Program-made: the position numbers and the translations under genes
Shown: positions 26,575-36,360 of the stretch, in pieces
How positions within the stretch are numbered: the stretch's first letter is position 1
How the letters are laid out: each line of letters begins with the position of its first letter
The notes under the pieces: generated by a model
Told to the model about the DNA's origin: nothing
What the model saw: only the letters and a program-made list of their open reading frames with translations
Databases searched by the model: none
Origin: Rhizosphaericola mali
GTDB lineage: Bacteria; Bacteroidota; Bacteroidia; Chitinophagales; Chitinophagaceae
Assembly: GCF_004337365.2 (NCBI RefSeq)
Contig: NZ_CP044016.1
Coordinates: 3,162,001 to 3,226,000, forward strand
DNA: 64,000 nt
Reading direction: 5' to 3'

Positions 26575-26669
26575 AAACTATCCTATTTCGTCACAAGTTA
26601 ACAATTGTAGTTTTATCCAATATCTAAAAAATTCAAAAATAAAATCCGACATAATACCACCCACTCTTT

Positions 26670-27185
26670 TTGTTTAATGCGCTCAATACAATTTATTTTC
26701 AAATGGATGAAGATATTGCAGGCGCTACAATGATAGTGGAAATATTCTCTGATTTATTGAGATATCAACTATATAACCCTGATGAAATGGTCCCAATTGA
26801 ACAAGAGATTCAATGTATAAATAGTTATATACAATTGCAAAAGCTTCGACTTTCGGAAAATTTGGATCTGAAAGTAACGTATGATATTGAATTAAAGGAT
26901 CAAAAGATTTACATATTATGGTTTTTACCTTTAATTGAAAATGCATTTAAGTATTCGGGTGGTAAATTATATTTAAATATGGAATTGGGAAAAAATGGAA
27001 ATTGGATAGAATTTTACATTGAAAATTCGAAAGATTCGCTATTGGAATTAAATAAGTTTCAGCAAGGAATTGGTTTGGAAAATCTTAGAAGAAGACTAGA
27101 ATTAATCTATCCGAACAAACATAGTCTGATTATTCATGCGAGTGATGTTGATTTCAAAGTAATTTTAAAATTGAAATATGCCTGA
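26670..27185 (+). pseudogene. LytS-type histidine kinase remnant lacking its phosphoacceptor His
   Basis: The frame begins at a TTG and reads FNALNTIYFQMDEDIAGATM, then LLRYQLYNPDEMVPIEQEI and the ATP-binding N box VPIE...WFLPLIENAFKYSGG, then GIGLENLRRRLELIYP. Reading into the bases just upstream gives HPLFLFNALN where LytS kinases have NPHFLFNALN, so the expected His is Leu, and a TAA closes the frame three codons further up. The N-terminal sensor is gone. Its TGA overlaps the ATG of the response-regulator remnant. Confidence 0.78.
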
Positions 27186-27871
27186 ACGCCTAACTTGTGT
27201 TGTCATAGATAATGAGCCCTTTGCGAGAAGAGGGTTAACGCGTTATGTCGAGGATTTATTTTTTTTGCAATTGGTCGGCGTAGGTGAAAATATTGATGAT
27301 TGAAAAAATATATTAGCAGGCCAGAAAGTGGATCTTTTTTTTGGATATTGAAATGCCACGTAAAACCGGTATAGATTTTTTGTTGGAACATTTGGAACGA
27401 CCGTTGGTCATACTTACCACAGCTTATTCACAATATGCTTTCCAAAGTTTTGAACTAAATGTATTAGACTATTTAATAAAACCTATTAGTCAAGAAAGAT
27501 TCATCAAGTCTGTAGAAAAAGCTAGAGACTATATAGACCTAACACATGATCAAAATACTAATTATTTGTTTGTAAAATCCGGTCAAAAAATAGAGAAGAT
27601 CTATTTTTCAGAGATTAGAGTACTTAAAGCCGCAGAAAACTATGTTACTTTAATATTGGAAGACAGACAATTGTTTGGACATATAACCATGCAACAAATC
27701 CTGTCGCAATTACCTGCTGATGATTTTATACAGACACATAAATCCTTTATCGTTTCTATAAAGGATATTGAATACGTAAATACAAATTCTATTGGGATAA
27801 AAAATATGGAGATTCCTATTGGGAAAACATTCAAAACTGCTCTAAAAGATAAACTACGGAAAAAGAAGTGA
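27178..27871 (+). pseudogene. LytTR response regulator, broken by a nonsense codon and a frameshift
   Basis: From ATG 27178 the frame reads MPERLTCVVIDNEPFARRGL, then reaches TGA at 27301. Sequence then continues as KNILAGQKVDLF and, after a one-base change in the T-run at 27335-27342, as LDIEMPRKTGIDFL with the receiver Asp. The C-terminal LytTR DNA-binding domain is intact (FVKSGQKIEKIYFSEIRVLK, then FIQTHKSFIVS). The 3' part could be translated alone from an internal start but would lack the receiver. It forms a former pair with the kinase remnant. Confidence 0.85.
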
Positions 27872-28115
27872 TGCCTCCTGCACAAACTGATACATCTCCA
27901 ATTATTAAAGTTTTTATTATATCCTACTTGTCAATTCCTACTAAAATTTGATGCCAATTCATATCTTAAGTATAATTACTCAACGAGACTTTTAACATTT
28001 TTTAACTACCCAACTTGGGAACACCTTGGGATTTCGGCTTCTCCGTTTGGCCAGTTTTGCTATTGTAAACAACACGACACCGTGTTTATTTCAACAACAA
28101 AAAAAATCTACCACC

Positions 28116-28616
28116 ATGTTGGAAAAAATTAGCTCGTCGCATTATTGGATGACTATTGGAGTCACCACAGCAGTCTATTATGTAGGTATTGGTTTCCGCT
28201 TTTACGGGAAGAAGATCATTCGTTCTTTTTCCCGTAACATTTCTCCAAGGACAAACTTCCCATCGCACAATTCCGCCATCAACGTTATGGGCGCACTATC
28301 CCCTGAAAATACCCAGATGGAAGAAGAATCCAATCATGAAATCCCACCAGAAGAAACGCCGGAAACCATTCGGAAACTGGACAAAACAACAGAGACAGGC
28401 AACCAGATCACAGAAGTATTGTCGAGTCTGGGTACCAATACAGATTCCAAAGAATTGATCTCAAAACTTTCAAGTATCATCCAAAAACAAAATCTCACGG
28501 ATGAACTTACGCCCTTCATGGATTCCTTGAATTGGCATATGTCGCAGACCGCACTGGATAGTTGTGGTATTGTACTAGAAGAAGACGACCTCAAAGCCGT
28601 CTGGAAAAAAGAATAA
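28116..28616 (+). CDS. Membrane-anchored protein at the head of the tra operon
   Basis: 166 aa from ATG 28116. One N-terminal transmembrane segment (YWMTIGVTTAVYYVGIGFRF) is followed by a basic stretch and a soluble, acidic tail (HEIPPEETPETIRKLDKTTE, then LEEDDLKAVWKK). It resembles the small gene often placed before traE in Bacteroidota transfer operons (TraD-like), but no family is assigned. A palindrome CCCAACTTGGG at 28011 lies upstream. Confidence 0.6.
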   Translation: MLEKISSSHYWMTIGVTTAVYYVGIGFRFYGKKIIRSFSRNISPRTNFPSHNSAINVMGALSPENTQMEEESNHEIPPEETPETIRKLDKTTETGNQITEVLSSLGTNTDSKELISKLSSIIQKQNLTDELTPFMDSLNWHMSQTALDSCGIVLEEDDLKAVWKKE

Positions 28617-28694
28617 GACAACTTTGATTTATCTAATTCTACTTAACTACAACTACATATTTCTGCAATTTTTTAACCTCAAAACCAATCCATC

Positions 28695-29021
28695 ATGAAA
28701 CTAATCAAAATTCCAAAGACTATAAAGGTCTTGTCAGTCACCATACTTTTGACTACACTCACTGTTGTCGTAATGGCACAGACCGGAGACGGTGCCGCAG
28801 GTATTGAAGAAGCTACGACGAAAGTAAAAAGCTATTTCTCCGTTGCCACTAAACTGATGTATGCTATCGGTGCCGTAGTGGGTATCGTAGGTGCCATCAA
28901 GGTATTCAACAAATGGAACTCCGGGGACCAAGACACCAACAAAGTGGCCGCCGCATGGTTTGGTAGCTGCATCTTCCTAGTCGTTGTTGCTACCGTCCTA
29001 CAAAGCTTCTTTGGCGTCTAG
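28695..29021 (+). CDS. traE: Conjugal transfer protein TraE-like (DUF4134)
   Basis: 108 aa. Signal-like N-terminus, then GAAGIEEATTKVKSYFSVATK and a hydrophobic hairpin (LMYAIGAVVGIVGAIKVF, AAAWFGSCIFLVVVATVLQSF) characteristic of DUF4134. In CTnDOT-type systems this is TraE, a small membrane component resembling VirB2/VirB3. It opens the conserved core of the transfer operon. Confidence 0.9.
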   Translation: MKLIKIPKTIKVLSVTILLTTLTVVVMAQTGDGAAGIEEATTKVKSYFSVATKLMYAIGAVVGIVGAIKVFNKWNSGDQDTNKVAAAWFGSCIFLVVVATVLQSFFGV

Positions 29022-29104
29022 TTAAATGGACACTGGGTAACTATTCGTATATAGTTGTCTTGATTCTACAATTCACAATTCATAACTCCAAATTTATCAT
29101 TGAA

Positions 29105-29551
29105 ATGGAACAAATACTAATACATCAACTACACAGTTATATGCTGCAAAATAATCCAGATCTATTGCTGGCATTGCAGGGAGCAGGAAAGGTAACCGAA
29201 TACCTGGAACAAAAAGTACAGACCGCCTATCCTTTGTTGGACCAACTGATAGAACAAGAAACCGCTCCCAGTTTCATAGAGGAAGCGTGCATGGATTTTC
29301 TGACACAGGACCTAAAACCGTCCCGATACCTTTTTTTGTCGGATTTCTTGGAGACTCAGTTCAGCAGCAAGTATCTAAGGTGGAAACAACAGGGCATACT
29401 CGTCTATGAGATTACCAATCTGGAAGCGCTTCTGATTCCCATCTTTGAGGATTTTCAGTTCAGTGAGGATAGCCAGACCGATACCGCCTTCAATTATGTA
29501 CTGCTCAAAAAAATACAGGAATACTTCCATTCTACCAAAATCATCCATTAA
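29105..29551 (+). CDS. Hypothetical protein between traE and traF
   Basis: 148 aa from ATG 29105 (MEQILIHQLHSYMLQNNPDL). The protein is helical and acidic, without membrane segments: YLEQKVQTAYPLLDQLIEQE, then LSDFLETQFSSKYLRWKQQG. Homologues of this kind occur in Bacteroidota mobile elements; no function is known to me. It starts 84 nt after traE. Confidence 0.6.
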   Translation: MEQILIHQLHSYMLQNNPDLLLALQGAGKVTEYLEQKVQTAYPLLDQLIEQETAPSFIEEACMDFLTQDLKPSRYLFLSDFLETQFSSKYLRWKQQGILVYEITNLEALLIPIFEDFQFSEDSQTDTAFNYVLLKKIQEYFHSTKIIH

Positions 29552-29559
29552 ACAGCGAT

Positions 29560-29868
29560 ATGCAGTATAGTTTCAACAAGGGCATCAACCGCCCACTGGA
29601 ATTCAAGGGGATCCGTGCCCAGTATCTGGTCTATATGGTGGTCGGACTCGTCGCTCTGCTGTTTTTGTTTGCTTTGCTTTACCTGATCGGTGTCACACTC
29701 TATCTGGTGCTTCCCGTCATTGGCACACTCGGCACCTTGTTGTTTTCAATAGTTGGTAAGTATTCCAAAAAATACGGCGTGCATGGTCTGGGTAAACAAG
29801 CAGGATTCAAGGCGCTCCCCAAAGCACTCAAGACCAGGACGATGGTTAGACTATTCAAAGACCTATAG
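29560..29868 (+). CDS. traF: Conjugal transfer protein TraF-like (DUF4133)
   Basis: 102 aa with N-terminal YSFNKGINRPLEFKGIRAQY, two transmembrane segments (LVYMVVGLVALLFLFALLYL and LVLPVIGTLGTLLFSIV) and a basic tail. This is the DUF4133/TraF family, a VirB3-like membrane component of the mating channel. It directly precedes traG. Confidence 0.9.
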   Translation: MQYSFNKGINRPLEFKGIRAQYLVYMVVGLVALLFLFALLYLIGVTLYLVLPVIGTLGTLLFSIVGKYSKKYGVHGLGKQAGFKALPKALKTRTMVRLFKDL

Positions 29869-29903
29869 TAATTATTATTTATTTCTTCTTCAACCGGTAA
29901 ATT

Positions 29904-32405
29904 ATGATCGTTGTTTTTTTTATACTAGTCGTTGTTCTGGTTGCCTCGTTTCTATTGGAACTGAAAGAACCCAAGGACGAACGTCGGGACTTGAAAGAGA
30001 TGTTCCCTCTTTACAAAATGGAAAACGGATTTTTACTTTCCAAACAGGGAGACATCACCCTTTGTTTGGAGCTGGAACTACCCGAGATATTCACCCTTTC
30101 CACGGAAGAATACGAAAGGCTACACGCCCTATGGACAAAGGTGATTGGACTGTTACCCGTTGGATGCATCCTCCACAAAAAAGACGTCTTTACAAAGGAT
30201 GGAGTGGGCACAGTATCCCAACAAAAGGATTTTCTCTCCCTGAGTGCCAATTCCCATTTCAAGGGAAGGGCAACACTGAAACACCGGAGTTTTTTGATGC
30301 TCACAATGAAGGCTCCTGGAAGAAAACCCGCCTCTCACGTCTCCAGTAACCTACTTCGAAAACACTTTATCGAACCCGCAGTGTTGAATAACCGTTTCTT
30401 GATGGATTTCCAGGCTAACGTAGCGCGGTTTGAAAGGGTACTTTCAGAAGATGGTCTGGTCAAAAGTCGTCGGTTGTCCGAAGTGCAATTATTGGGCACA
30501 AAAGAAAAAAACGGACTATTGGATAGTCATCTAAACCTGGAACCTATGGGTAGTTCATCCAAATTGGTCGATATCCAGTTCAAACCAGAGTTCACAATAG
30601 GTAATAAAAAAGTAGTGACCTATAGTCTGTCAGAGACCGAGGACCTACCTGCCTTTGTTGCTTCTTCCAAGAGATATGACAAGTTCAGTACGGACAAAAC
30701 GACGCTGAGTACCGGTTTTATGGCACCCTTGGGTATTTTGTTGGAATGCAACCATAGCCTGGAACAGTTCATTGTCATCAGCGACGGACAAAAAACAATG
30801 CGGGAATTGGAGCAAAAAAGAAAAAGGATGCAGTCCTTATCGTTATCCGGAAGAAACAATGCGCTTAGCGCAAATGCGATCAACGATTTTATGGACGAGT
30901 CCATTTCCAAGGGTATAGCCCCCATAAAAGCCCATATACACATCAGCGCCTGGACGGAAGGGAATATTTCCGTGGCAGAACTGGATACCAAAGTTGCTGC
31001 CGCCGTCTCGCAGGCAGGTTTCCGCCCCCGAAAGGAGGATCTATGTGCCGCCCAACTGTATTGGGCAGCACTACCTGGAAACGAAAGTGAGATTCCAAGC
31101 AGTGAGCTATTTGACACTTTTATTCCACAAGCCTCCTGCATGTTAACTATGGAGACTGCCTACCATAGTGACAAAGCAGATACAGGGACAAGGTTCTGTG
31201 ACCGTAACGGCATGCCGCTTTGGCTAGATCTCTATGACAACCCTAGAAAGAAAGGTCTTACCTCCAATATGGGTACACTCGTATGTGGTAGCAGTGGCGG
31301 TGGTAAATCGATGACCGTCAACCATATCCTTCGTTCCCAATACATACAGGGAGGTCATATCGTTGTGGTGGATATCGGAGGTAGTTACAAGGCGCAATGT
31401 GAACTCAGTGGTGGCTATTACTTCACCTACGAGGAAAACAACCCGATCAGGTTCAATCCGTTTTATCTACCGAAAGGGACAACACTGGATACGGAAAAGA
31501 AGGAAAGCCTAAAGACCCTACTCGCGGCACTCTGGAAGCAGGAAAACGAGGATTTTACGCGTAGTGAGTACGTGGCACTCTCTAATGCCGTGGCGGGGTA
31601 TTATATGCATCTTGCAAATAACAATCAGATGTTTCCTTGTTTTGACAGTTTCTATGAATACCTACAATCAGACTATGTGAAGTTACTTGAAACACAGGGC
31701 GTTCGAGACCGATATTTTGATGTGCATAATTTCCTTTATGTTTTGAGGCCTTACTATAAAGGTGGAGAATTTGATTTCCTTTTGAACGCCAAAGAGAACC
31801 TGGATTTGTTGAATAACCGGTTCATCGTTATAGAACTCGATGCGATCAAGGATCATCCGATCCTGTTCCCGGTGGTAACGATGGTGGTGATGGAACTGTT
31901 TATTTCCAAGATGCGCAACCTGGAAGGACAACGCAAGGTACTCTGTGTGGACGAGGCCTGGGCTGCGATCGCCAAGGCGGGTATGGCGGCTTTTTTGAAA
32001 TACGCTTTCAAGACCATCCGTAAGTTCAACGGGATACCCATCGTCATTACGCAGGAACTCGACGACCTGGTGGACAGTCCGGTTATCAAGGAAGCGATCA
32101 TCAACAACGCCGATGTCAAGATACTCATGGACATGCGCAAATACCAAAGCAAGTTCGACAAATTACAATCCGTATTGGGACTTTCGGACAAAGGCAAGGC
32201 GCTACTATTGTCCGTCAACAAGGAGAACCGGGAGATCTTCATCGATCTCGGTGGGCAAAGCATGAAGGTATTCAAAAACGAACTCTGCCCCGAGGAATAC
32301 CTCGCCTATACGACCGAAGGCAAGGAACGCGTGGAGGTACTCGAATATGCCAAAAAGTACGGCAGCATGGAAGCCGGTATACGCCAACTCACCAAAAAAC
32401 AATGA
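29904..32405 (+). CDS. traG: Conjugation ATPase TraG (VirB4-like)
   Basis: 833 aa, the energising ATPase of the type IV secretion apparatus. It has an N-terminal membrane segment (IVVFFILVVVLVASFLLEL), Walker A GSSGGGKS (near residue 462), Walker B VLCVDEAWAAIA (near residue 678), and ITQELDDL with the following INNADVKILM typical of the VirB4/TraG family. The frame is complete. The base composition is visibly richer in G+C than the chromosomal flanks. It is the largest gene of the transfer block. Confidence 0.95.
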   Translation: MIVVFFILVVVLVASFLLELKEPKDERRDLKEMFPLYKMENGFLLSKQGDITLCLELELPEIFTLSTEEYERLHALWTKVIGLLPVGCILHKKDVFTKDGVGTVSQQKDFLSLSANSHFKGRATLKHRSFLMLTMKAPGRKPASHVSSNLLRKHFIEPAVLNNRFLMDFQANVARFERVLSEDGLVKSRRLSEVQLLGTKEKNGLLDSHLNLEPMGSSSKLVDIQFKPEFTIGNKKVVTYSLSETEDLPAFVASSKRYDKFSTDKTTLSTGFMAPLGILLECNHSLEQFIVISDGQKTMRELEQKRKRMQSLSLSGRNNALSANAINDFMDESISKGIAPIKAHIHISAWTEGNISVAELDTKVAAAVSQAGFRPRKEDLCAAQLYWAALPGNESEIPSSELFDTFIPQASCMLTMETAYHSDKADTGTRFCDRNGMPLWLDLYDNPRKKGLTSNMGTLVCGSSGGGKSMTVNHILRSQYIQGGHIVVVDIGGSYKAQCELSGGYYFTYEENNPIRFNPFYLPKGTTLDTEKKESLKTLLAALWKQENEDFTRSEYVALSNAVAGYYMHLANNNQMFPCFDSFYEYLQSDYVKLLETQGVRDRYFDVHNFLYVLRPYYKGGEFDFLLNAKENLDLLNNRFIVIELDAIKDHPILFPVVTMVVMELFISKMRNLEGQRKVLCVDEAWAAIAKAGMAAFLKYAFKTIRKFNGIPIVITQELDDLVDSPVIKEAIINNADVKILMDMRKYQSKFDKLQSVLGLSDKGKALLLSVNKENREIFIDLGGQSMKVFKNELCPEEYLAYTTEGKERVEVLEYAKKYGSMEAGIRQLTKKQ

Positions 32406-32436
32406 CCTCGATTTTTCATTTTTAAAATAATATGTC

Positions 32437-33117
32437 ATGAAAACTAAATTTGGGATAGTCCTCCTTTCCTTAGTATTGACCATTGGGATGTCCGTTGCTC
32501 CCACAACAAAAAGCCATGCACTTTTTGGCTCCTTGTTCAGTGATGCCATCAAAGCCGCCATCAAGGCCATTGATATCAGCATACAGAAACTACAAAACCA
32601 GACCATTGTCTTACAGAATGCACAAAAAGTAGTGGAAAATACAATGGGTAAACTCAAACTCGACGAGATCGCCGCTTTTGCCCAAAAAGAACAGACCCTG
32701 TTCAGTGGTTACTACCAGGAGCTACAGCAGGTAAAATCCGTCATTAGTGGCTATAAAAAAGTGGGAAAAATCTTACAGATGCAGACGCAAATGGTATCGG
32801 ACTATAAAACAGCCTATAACCTGTTTAAAAACGATGCCCATTTTACGCCAAAGGAGATACTGTACATGTACACGGTCTATACGGGCATACTGGACAAAAG
32901 TGTACAGGACCTTTCAGCACTTACTACCATCATCAGTGCCTACTCTACACAAATGAGTGACGGCAGGCGTTTGGCGCTCATCGAAAAGCTGGCGACAAAC
33001 ATGGAAAACAACAGGATTACGCTGCTGCAGTTCAACCGCCAGAACCAACTGGTCTGTATGAGCCGAGCTAGGTCCGAAACAGAAGTAAAAGCCATCAAAT
33101 CCTATTACGGGCTATAG
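32437..33117 (+). CDS. traI: Conjugal transfer protein TraI-like (DUF4141)
   Basis: 226 aa. Signal peptide (FGIVLLSLVLTIGMSVAP), then the DUF4141 pattern with long helices: AIDISIQKLQNQTIVLQNAQ, KVVENTMGKLKLDEIAAFA, and GILDKSVQDLSALTTIIS. In CTnDOT-type elements TraI is a periplasmic component of the mating channel, placed after traG as here. It is complete, with the stop at 33117. Confidence 0.85.
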   Translation: MKTKFGIVLLSLVLTIGMSVAPTTKSHALFGSLFSDAIKAAIKAIDISIQKLQNQTIVLQNAQKVVENTMGKLKLDEIAAFAQKEQTLFSGYYQELQQVKSVISGYKKVGKILQMQTQMVSDYKTAYNLFKNDAHFTPKEILYMYTVYTGILDKSVQDLSALTTIISAYSTQMSDGRRLALIEKLATNMENNRITLLQFNRQNQLVCMSRARSETEVKAIKSYYGL

Positions 33118-33175
33118 AAGAAAGCTCCCCCTTATTATCCTTTTGGCCTATTTATAAAACAAAAATATAATAGTT

Positions 33176-33691
33176 ATGAAAATCTCACTTATCACCACAT
33201 TTATAGTATGTATCCTGGCAACTCGTGGACATGCCCAATTGTTTGGCAACCAAGATAAAAAAATGATCCAAAACAATATCCTCCAGATTGGATATTTACA
33301 AACCTATAGTAATCTTTTAGACAAAGGACTTTCAATAGCACAGAATGGGCTGGATCTAACACATTCCTTTAAAAATGGGGAATACGGTTTGCATAGTCTA
33401 TATTATAGTTCTTTGTTACAGATAAATCCAAACATTCGAAAATATCCTTCGGCTGTTCAAACGATGGAGATCTATGCCAAAATGGAAACATTGCAGACCT
33501 CCGTTTACAAAAATATATCCAGCACAGATATGCTATCCTTGCAGGAAAAGAAATACCTGAAAACGCTTGTAAAAGGTCTGATGACAGCAGCTGGAAAAGA
33601 CATAGACGCGTTAAACAATTTGCTGACAGACGGTAAATACCAGTTGACGGACGATGAACGCATCCAGAGGATAGATTGGAATAGGCGATGA
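33176..33691 (+). pseudogene. Transfer-operon periplasmic protein, truncated by IS21
   Basis: 171 aa with a signal peptide (ITTFIVCILATRGHAQ) and helical body (ILQIGYLQTYSNLLDKGLSI). Near the end it reads LTDDERIQRID, a point where relatives continue for several dozen residues. Here only four more codons remain and the stop TGA is the first three bases of the IS21 end. The downstream transfer genes (traJ, traK, traM, traN and others) do not follow. Confidence 0.72.
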
Positions 33692-33851
33692 AAGTGACCC
33701 CGTTCCGCCAATTCAAACTGACCCCCACTCGCCAAAATTAAATTGACCCCCTATTTCCAAAGTATACTGACCCCCTAAAATATCTAGGAGTCTATGTTGT
33801 ATTGTAGCGTAAAAACTCGGAAGTTACCACTACATCAAATGGTGATTTTCG

Positions 33852-35414
33852 ATGGCAAACAGAACAATAGAAATGTACAAGATTAGACAATTGATACGCC
33901 TATCACTTGAAGGCAGGGGAAGTAAATATATAAGTGCCGCCGTAGGTATATCTCGCAATACGGTTAAGAAGTATCTAACATTACTGCGTGGTAGTGGCTA
34001 TGATGCCACACAATTATCCGCGATGAGCGATGAACAGTTGCTGTCCCTATTGGGTGTAGCTCAGCGACCACAGTGGAGTCCCAGCCAGCGCAGCAAGGCG
34101 CTCGAGCCCTTATTGGCAGACTATGTCCGTCAACTACGCAAAAACAGAGGCGTAACCAAATGGATGTTGTATGAGCAGTACAGACAACTTCATCCAAATG
34201 GTTATAAATCTTCTCGTTTTATGGATTATCTCAATTTATACATGGGTAAGATCCGTCCATCACTTCGGGTGGTACATAAGGCGGGCGATAAAATGTATAT
34301 TGATTTTACGGGTAAAAAGCTCTATCTCACAGACCCTGATACAGGAGCCATTACTGCGGTAGAGGTATTTGTGGCGATATTGGGCTGTAGCCAATTGACC
34401 TATGTAAAGGCGGTGGCTAGCCAGAAGAAAGAAGATTTTATAGATGCCTGTGAGTCGGCACTCCATTATTTTGGTGGCGTACCCCAAGCGGTTGTCCCAG
34501 ACAATCTAAAGTCTGCCGTCAGTAAACCGGGGCGTTATGAGTCCAAGGTCAATGAAAGCTTTGCTGCGTTTGCTGCCCATTATGGAACGCATGTATTCCC
34601 CACCAGAGTGTACCGTCCCAAAGACAAAGCTTTGGTGGAAGGAGCCGTAAAACTGGTTTACACTTCCATATTTACCCAAATAGACAAAAGCGTATATCAC
34701 AGCTTGAACGACCTCAATGAAGCTATTGCTCTTCATTTGGAAAGGCATAATAATCATCCGATGACTGCTGGATTACCCAGTCGCAGGGAGCAATTTGAGA
34801 CTTTGGAAAAAGATACTTTACAACCCTTAAACGCATACCGATACGATCCTTTGGATAGCCGTATTACCACCGTAGGTAAAAATGGATACGTGGCACTGGA
34901 CTATCATTATTACAGCGTTCCCTATAAATACATCGGTAAAAAAATAAAGCTCCTCTATAGTAGTACCCGCGTAGAACTCTTTATAGGAAGTGAACTTATC
35001 TGTCAGCATGCACGCAGTTACCAAAAAGAAAAATACGTACAAGACCCTGCCCACTTGGCCAGTTGGCAATCGGGGGCAGCTTCCATGTGGGATCCTACCG
35101 CTTTTTTACAGCAAGCCGAGGAAATCTCCGAAGAAGTGAATTTCTATCTGGAAAAAGTATTGGCGCGGCCGGAATACCCCGACAAGAACCTACGTGCTTG
35201 CCAAGGGATATTGAATATCGGCAGAAAAGTAGGAGCTTCCAGACTGGTTAATGCTTGTAAAAGAGCTCATGAATACGGCATCTATAACTATGGTATTATA
35301 GAAAAAATACTGAAGTCCAAGGCGGACTTTATGGACGAAGATACACCACAGAACCTACCAGACTCGTCCATGCCAGATCACGACAATATACGCGGTGGAA
35401 AGTATTATCAATAG
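33852..35414 (+). CDS. istA: IS21-family transposase IstA
   Basis: 520 aa. An N-terminal helix-turn-helix (SLEGRGSKYISAAVGISRNT) precedes the rve DDE core: DKMYIDFTGKKLYL with the first Asp, VPDNLKSAV with the second, and KALVEGAVKLVYT with the Glu. A C-terminal DNA-binding region follows. It is full-length and in frame, and with IstB would be expected to transpose. Confidence 0.93.
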   Translation: MANRTIEMYKIRQLIRLSLEGRGSKYISAAVGISRNTVKKYLTLLRGSGYDATQLSAMSDEQLLSLLGVAQRPQWSPSQRSKALEPLLADYVRQLRKNRGVTKWMLYEQYRQLHPNGYKSSRFMDYLNLYMGKIRPSLRVVHKAGDKMYIDFTGKKLYLTDPDTGAITAVEVFVAILGCSQLTYVKAVASQKKEDFIDACESALHYFGGVPQAVVPDNLKSAVSKPGRYESKVNESFAAFAAHYGTHVFPTRVYRPKDKALVEGAVKLVYTSIFTQIDKSVYHSLNDLNEAIALHLERHNNHPMTAGLPSRREQFETLEKDTLQPLNAYRYDPLDSRITTVGKNGYVALDYHYYSVPYKYIGKKIKLLYSSTRVELFIGSELICQHARSYQKEKYVQDPAHLASWQSGAASMWDPTAFLQQAEEISEEVNFYLEKVLARPEYPDKNLRACQGILNIGRKVGASRLVNACKRAHEYGIYNYGIIEKILKSKADFMDEDTPQNLPDSSMPDHDNIRGGKYYQ

Positions 35415-35466
35415 CCGTTTACAAAAGTAAAATCCATCATCGCTAATAAAAGATAAAACAACAGAT

Positions 35467-36213
35467 ATGAACACAAACAAAGAATGCCTAGACAAAATGA
35501 GCAGCATGCACCTCAGTGGCATGGCCAGTGCTTTTAAATCCTATATCGAACAGGATGGCTCCAGTGGTCCAGGTTATACGCAGGATGAGTTGATCCATTT
35601 TCTCATACAATCGGAATGGGAGGATCGCAGATACCGGGCACAACAACGATCCATACGTAATGCAGGCTTTCGCTATAGTGCCCAACCAGAACAACTGGAC
35701 TATCAAGGAGATCGTGGCTTGGATCGTAATCTCGTACAAAGACTATTAGAAGGTAGTTTTATCGATCAGGCGAGCGATGTTTTTATTACCGGTAGTACTG
35801 GTACGGGAAAAAGCTTTCTTGCTTCCGCCATTGGATATCAAGCTTGTATACTGGGATACAAAGTCTATTACGCCACTACTTCCAAATTAATGGCACAACT
35901 AAAAGTTGCCAAAGCCGAAGGTTCCCATTTAAAGGAACTTGCCAGAATAGAAAAGGCGCAGCTTTTCATTTTAGATGATTTTGGTGTGCAACCACTGGAC
36001 GGAGCAGCAAGGAATCTCCTGTTGGACATCATTGAGGATCGACATGGTAAAAGATCTACAATGATAACCTCTCAATTACCTGTGGCAAAATGGCACGATA
36101 TCATTGGCGAGAAAACGGTAGCGGATGCAATTTTGGATAGAATCGTACACCAAGCGATACGTATCGAACTATATGGTGAATCCTTGAGAAAGAAAAAGAG
36201 AATACAGCCGTAA
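35467..36213 (+). CDS. istB: IS21-family helper ATPase IstB
   Basis: 248 aa AAA+ ATPase. The P-loop is GSTGTGKSFLA (near residue 108) and Walker B is LFILDDFGVQPL. An N-terminal IstB-type helical segment (LDKMSSMHLSGMASAFKSYI) is present. It starts 52 nt after istA and helps IstA target DNA. It is complete. Confidence 0.93.
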   Translation: MNTNKECLDKMSSMHLSGMASAFKSYIEQDGSSGPGYTQDELIHFLIQSEWEDRRYRAQQRSIRNAGFRYSAQPEQLDYQGDRGLDRNLVQRLLEGSFIDQASDVFITGSTGTGKSFLASAIGYQACILGYKVYYATTSKLMAQLKVAKAEGSHLKELARIEKAQLFILDDFGVQPLDGAARNLLLDIIEDRHGKRSTMITSQLPVAKWHDIIGEKTVADAILDRIVHQAIRIELYGESLRKKKRIQP

Positions 36214-36300
36214 TGGTGCTGATTTAGATTTAGTAACTTTGCACTACAAATACAACATGTTCTTTGGATAATTTTTGGGCCATATTGCGATACTAAAAAT

Positions 36301-36325
36301 ACGCTTCTTCGAAAGCGTTTTTTAG
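36301..36325 (+). terminator. Terminator-like hairpin after istB
   Basis: ACGCTT (36301-36306) pairs with AAGCGT (36313-36318), followed by a run of T. It lies inside the right end of the IS21 element and would stop istAB transcription. Confidence 0.6.
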
Positions 36326-36360
36326 GGGGTCAATTTAATTTTGGTATTAGGGGGTCAATT

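Noticed and set aside
29753-30349. 198-aa frame overlapping traF and traG
   Set aside because: It is out of frame with two well-supported genes and has no family features.
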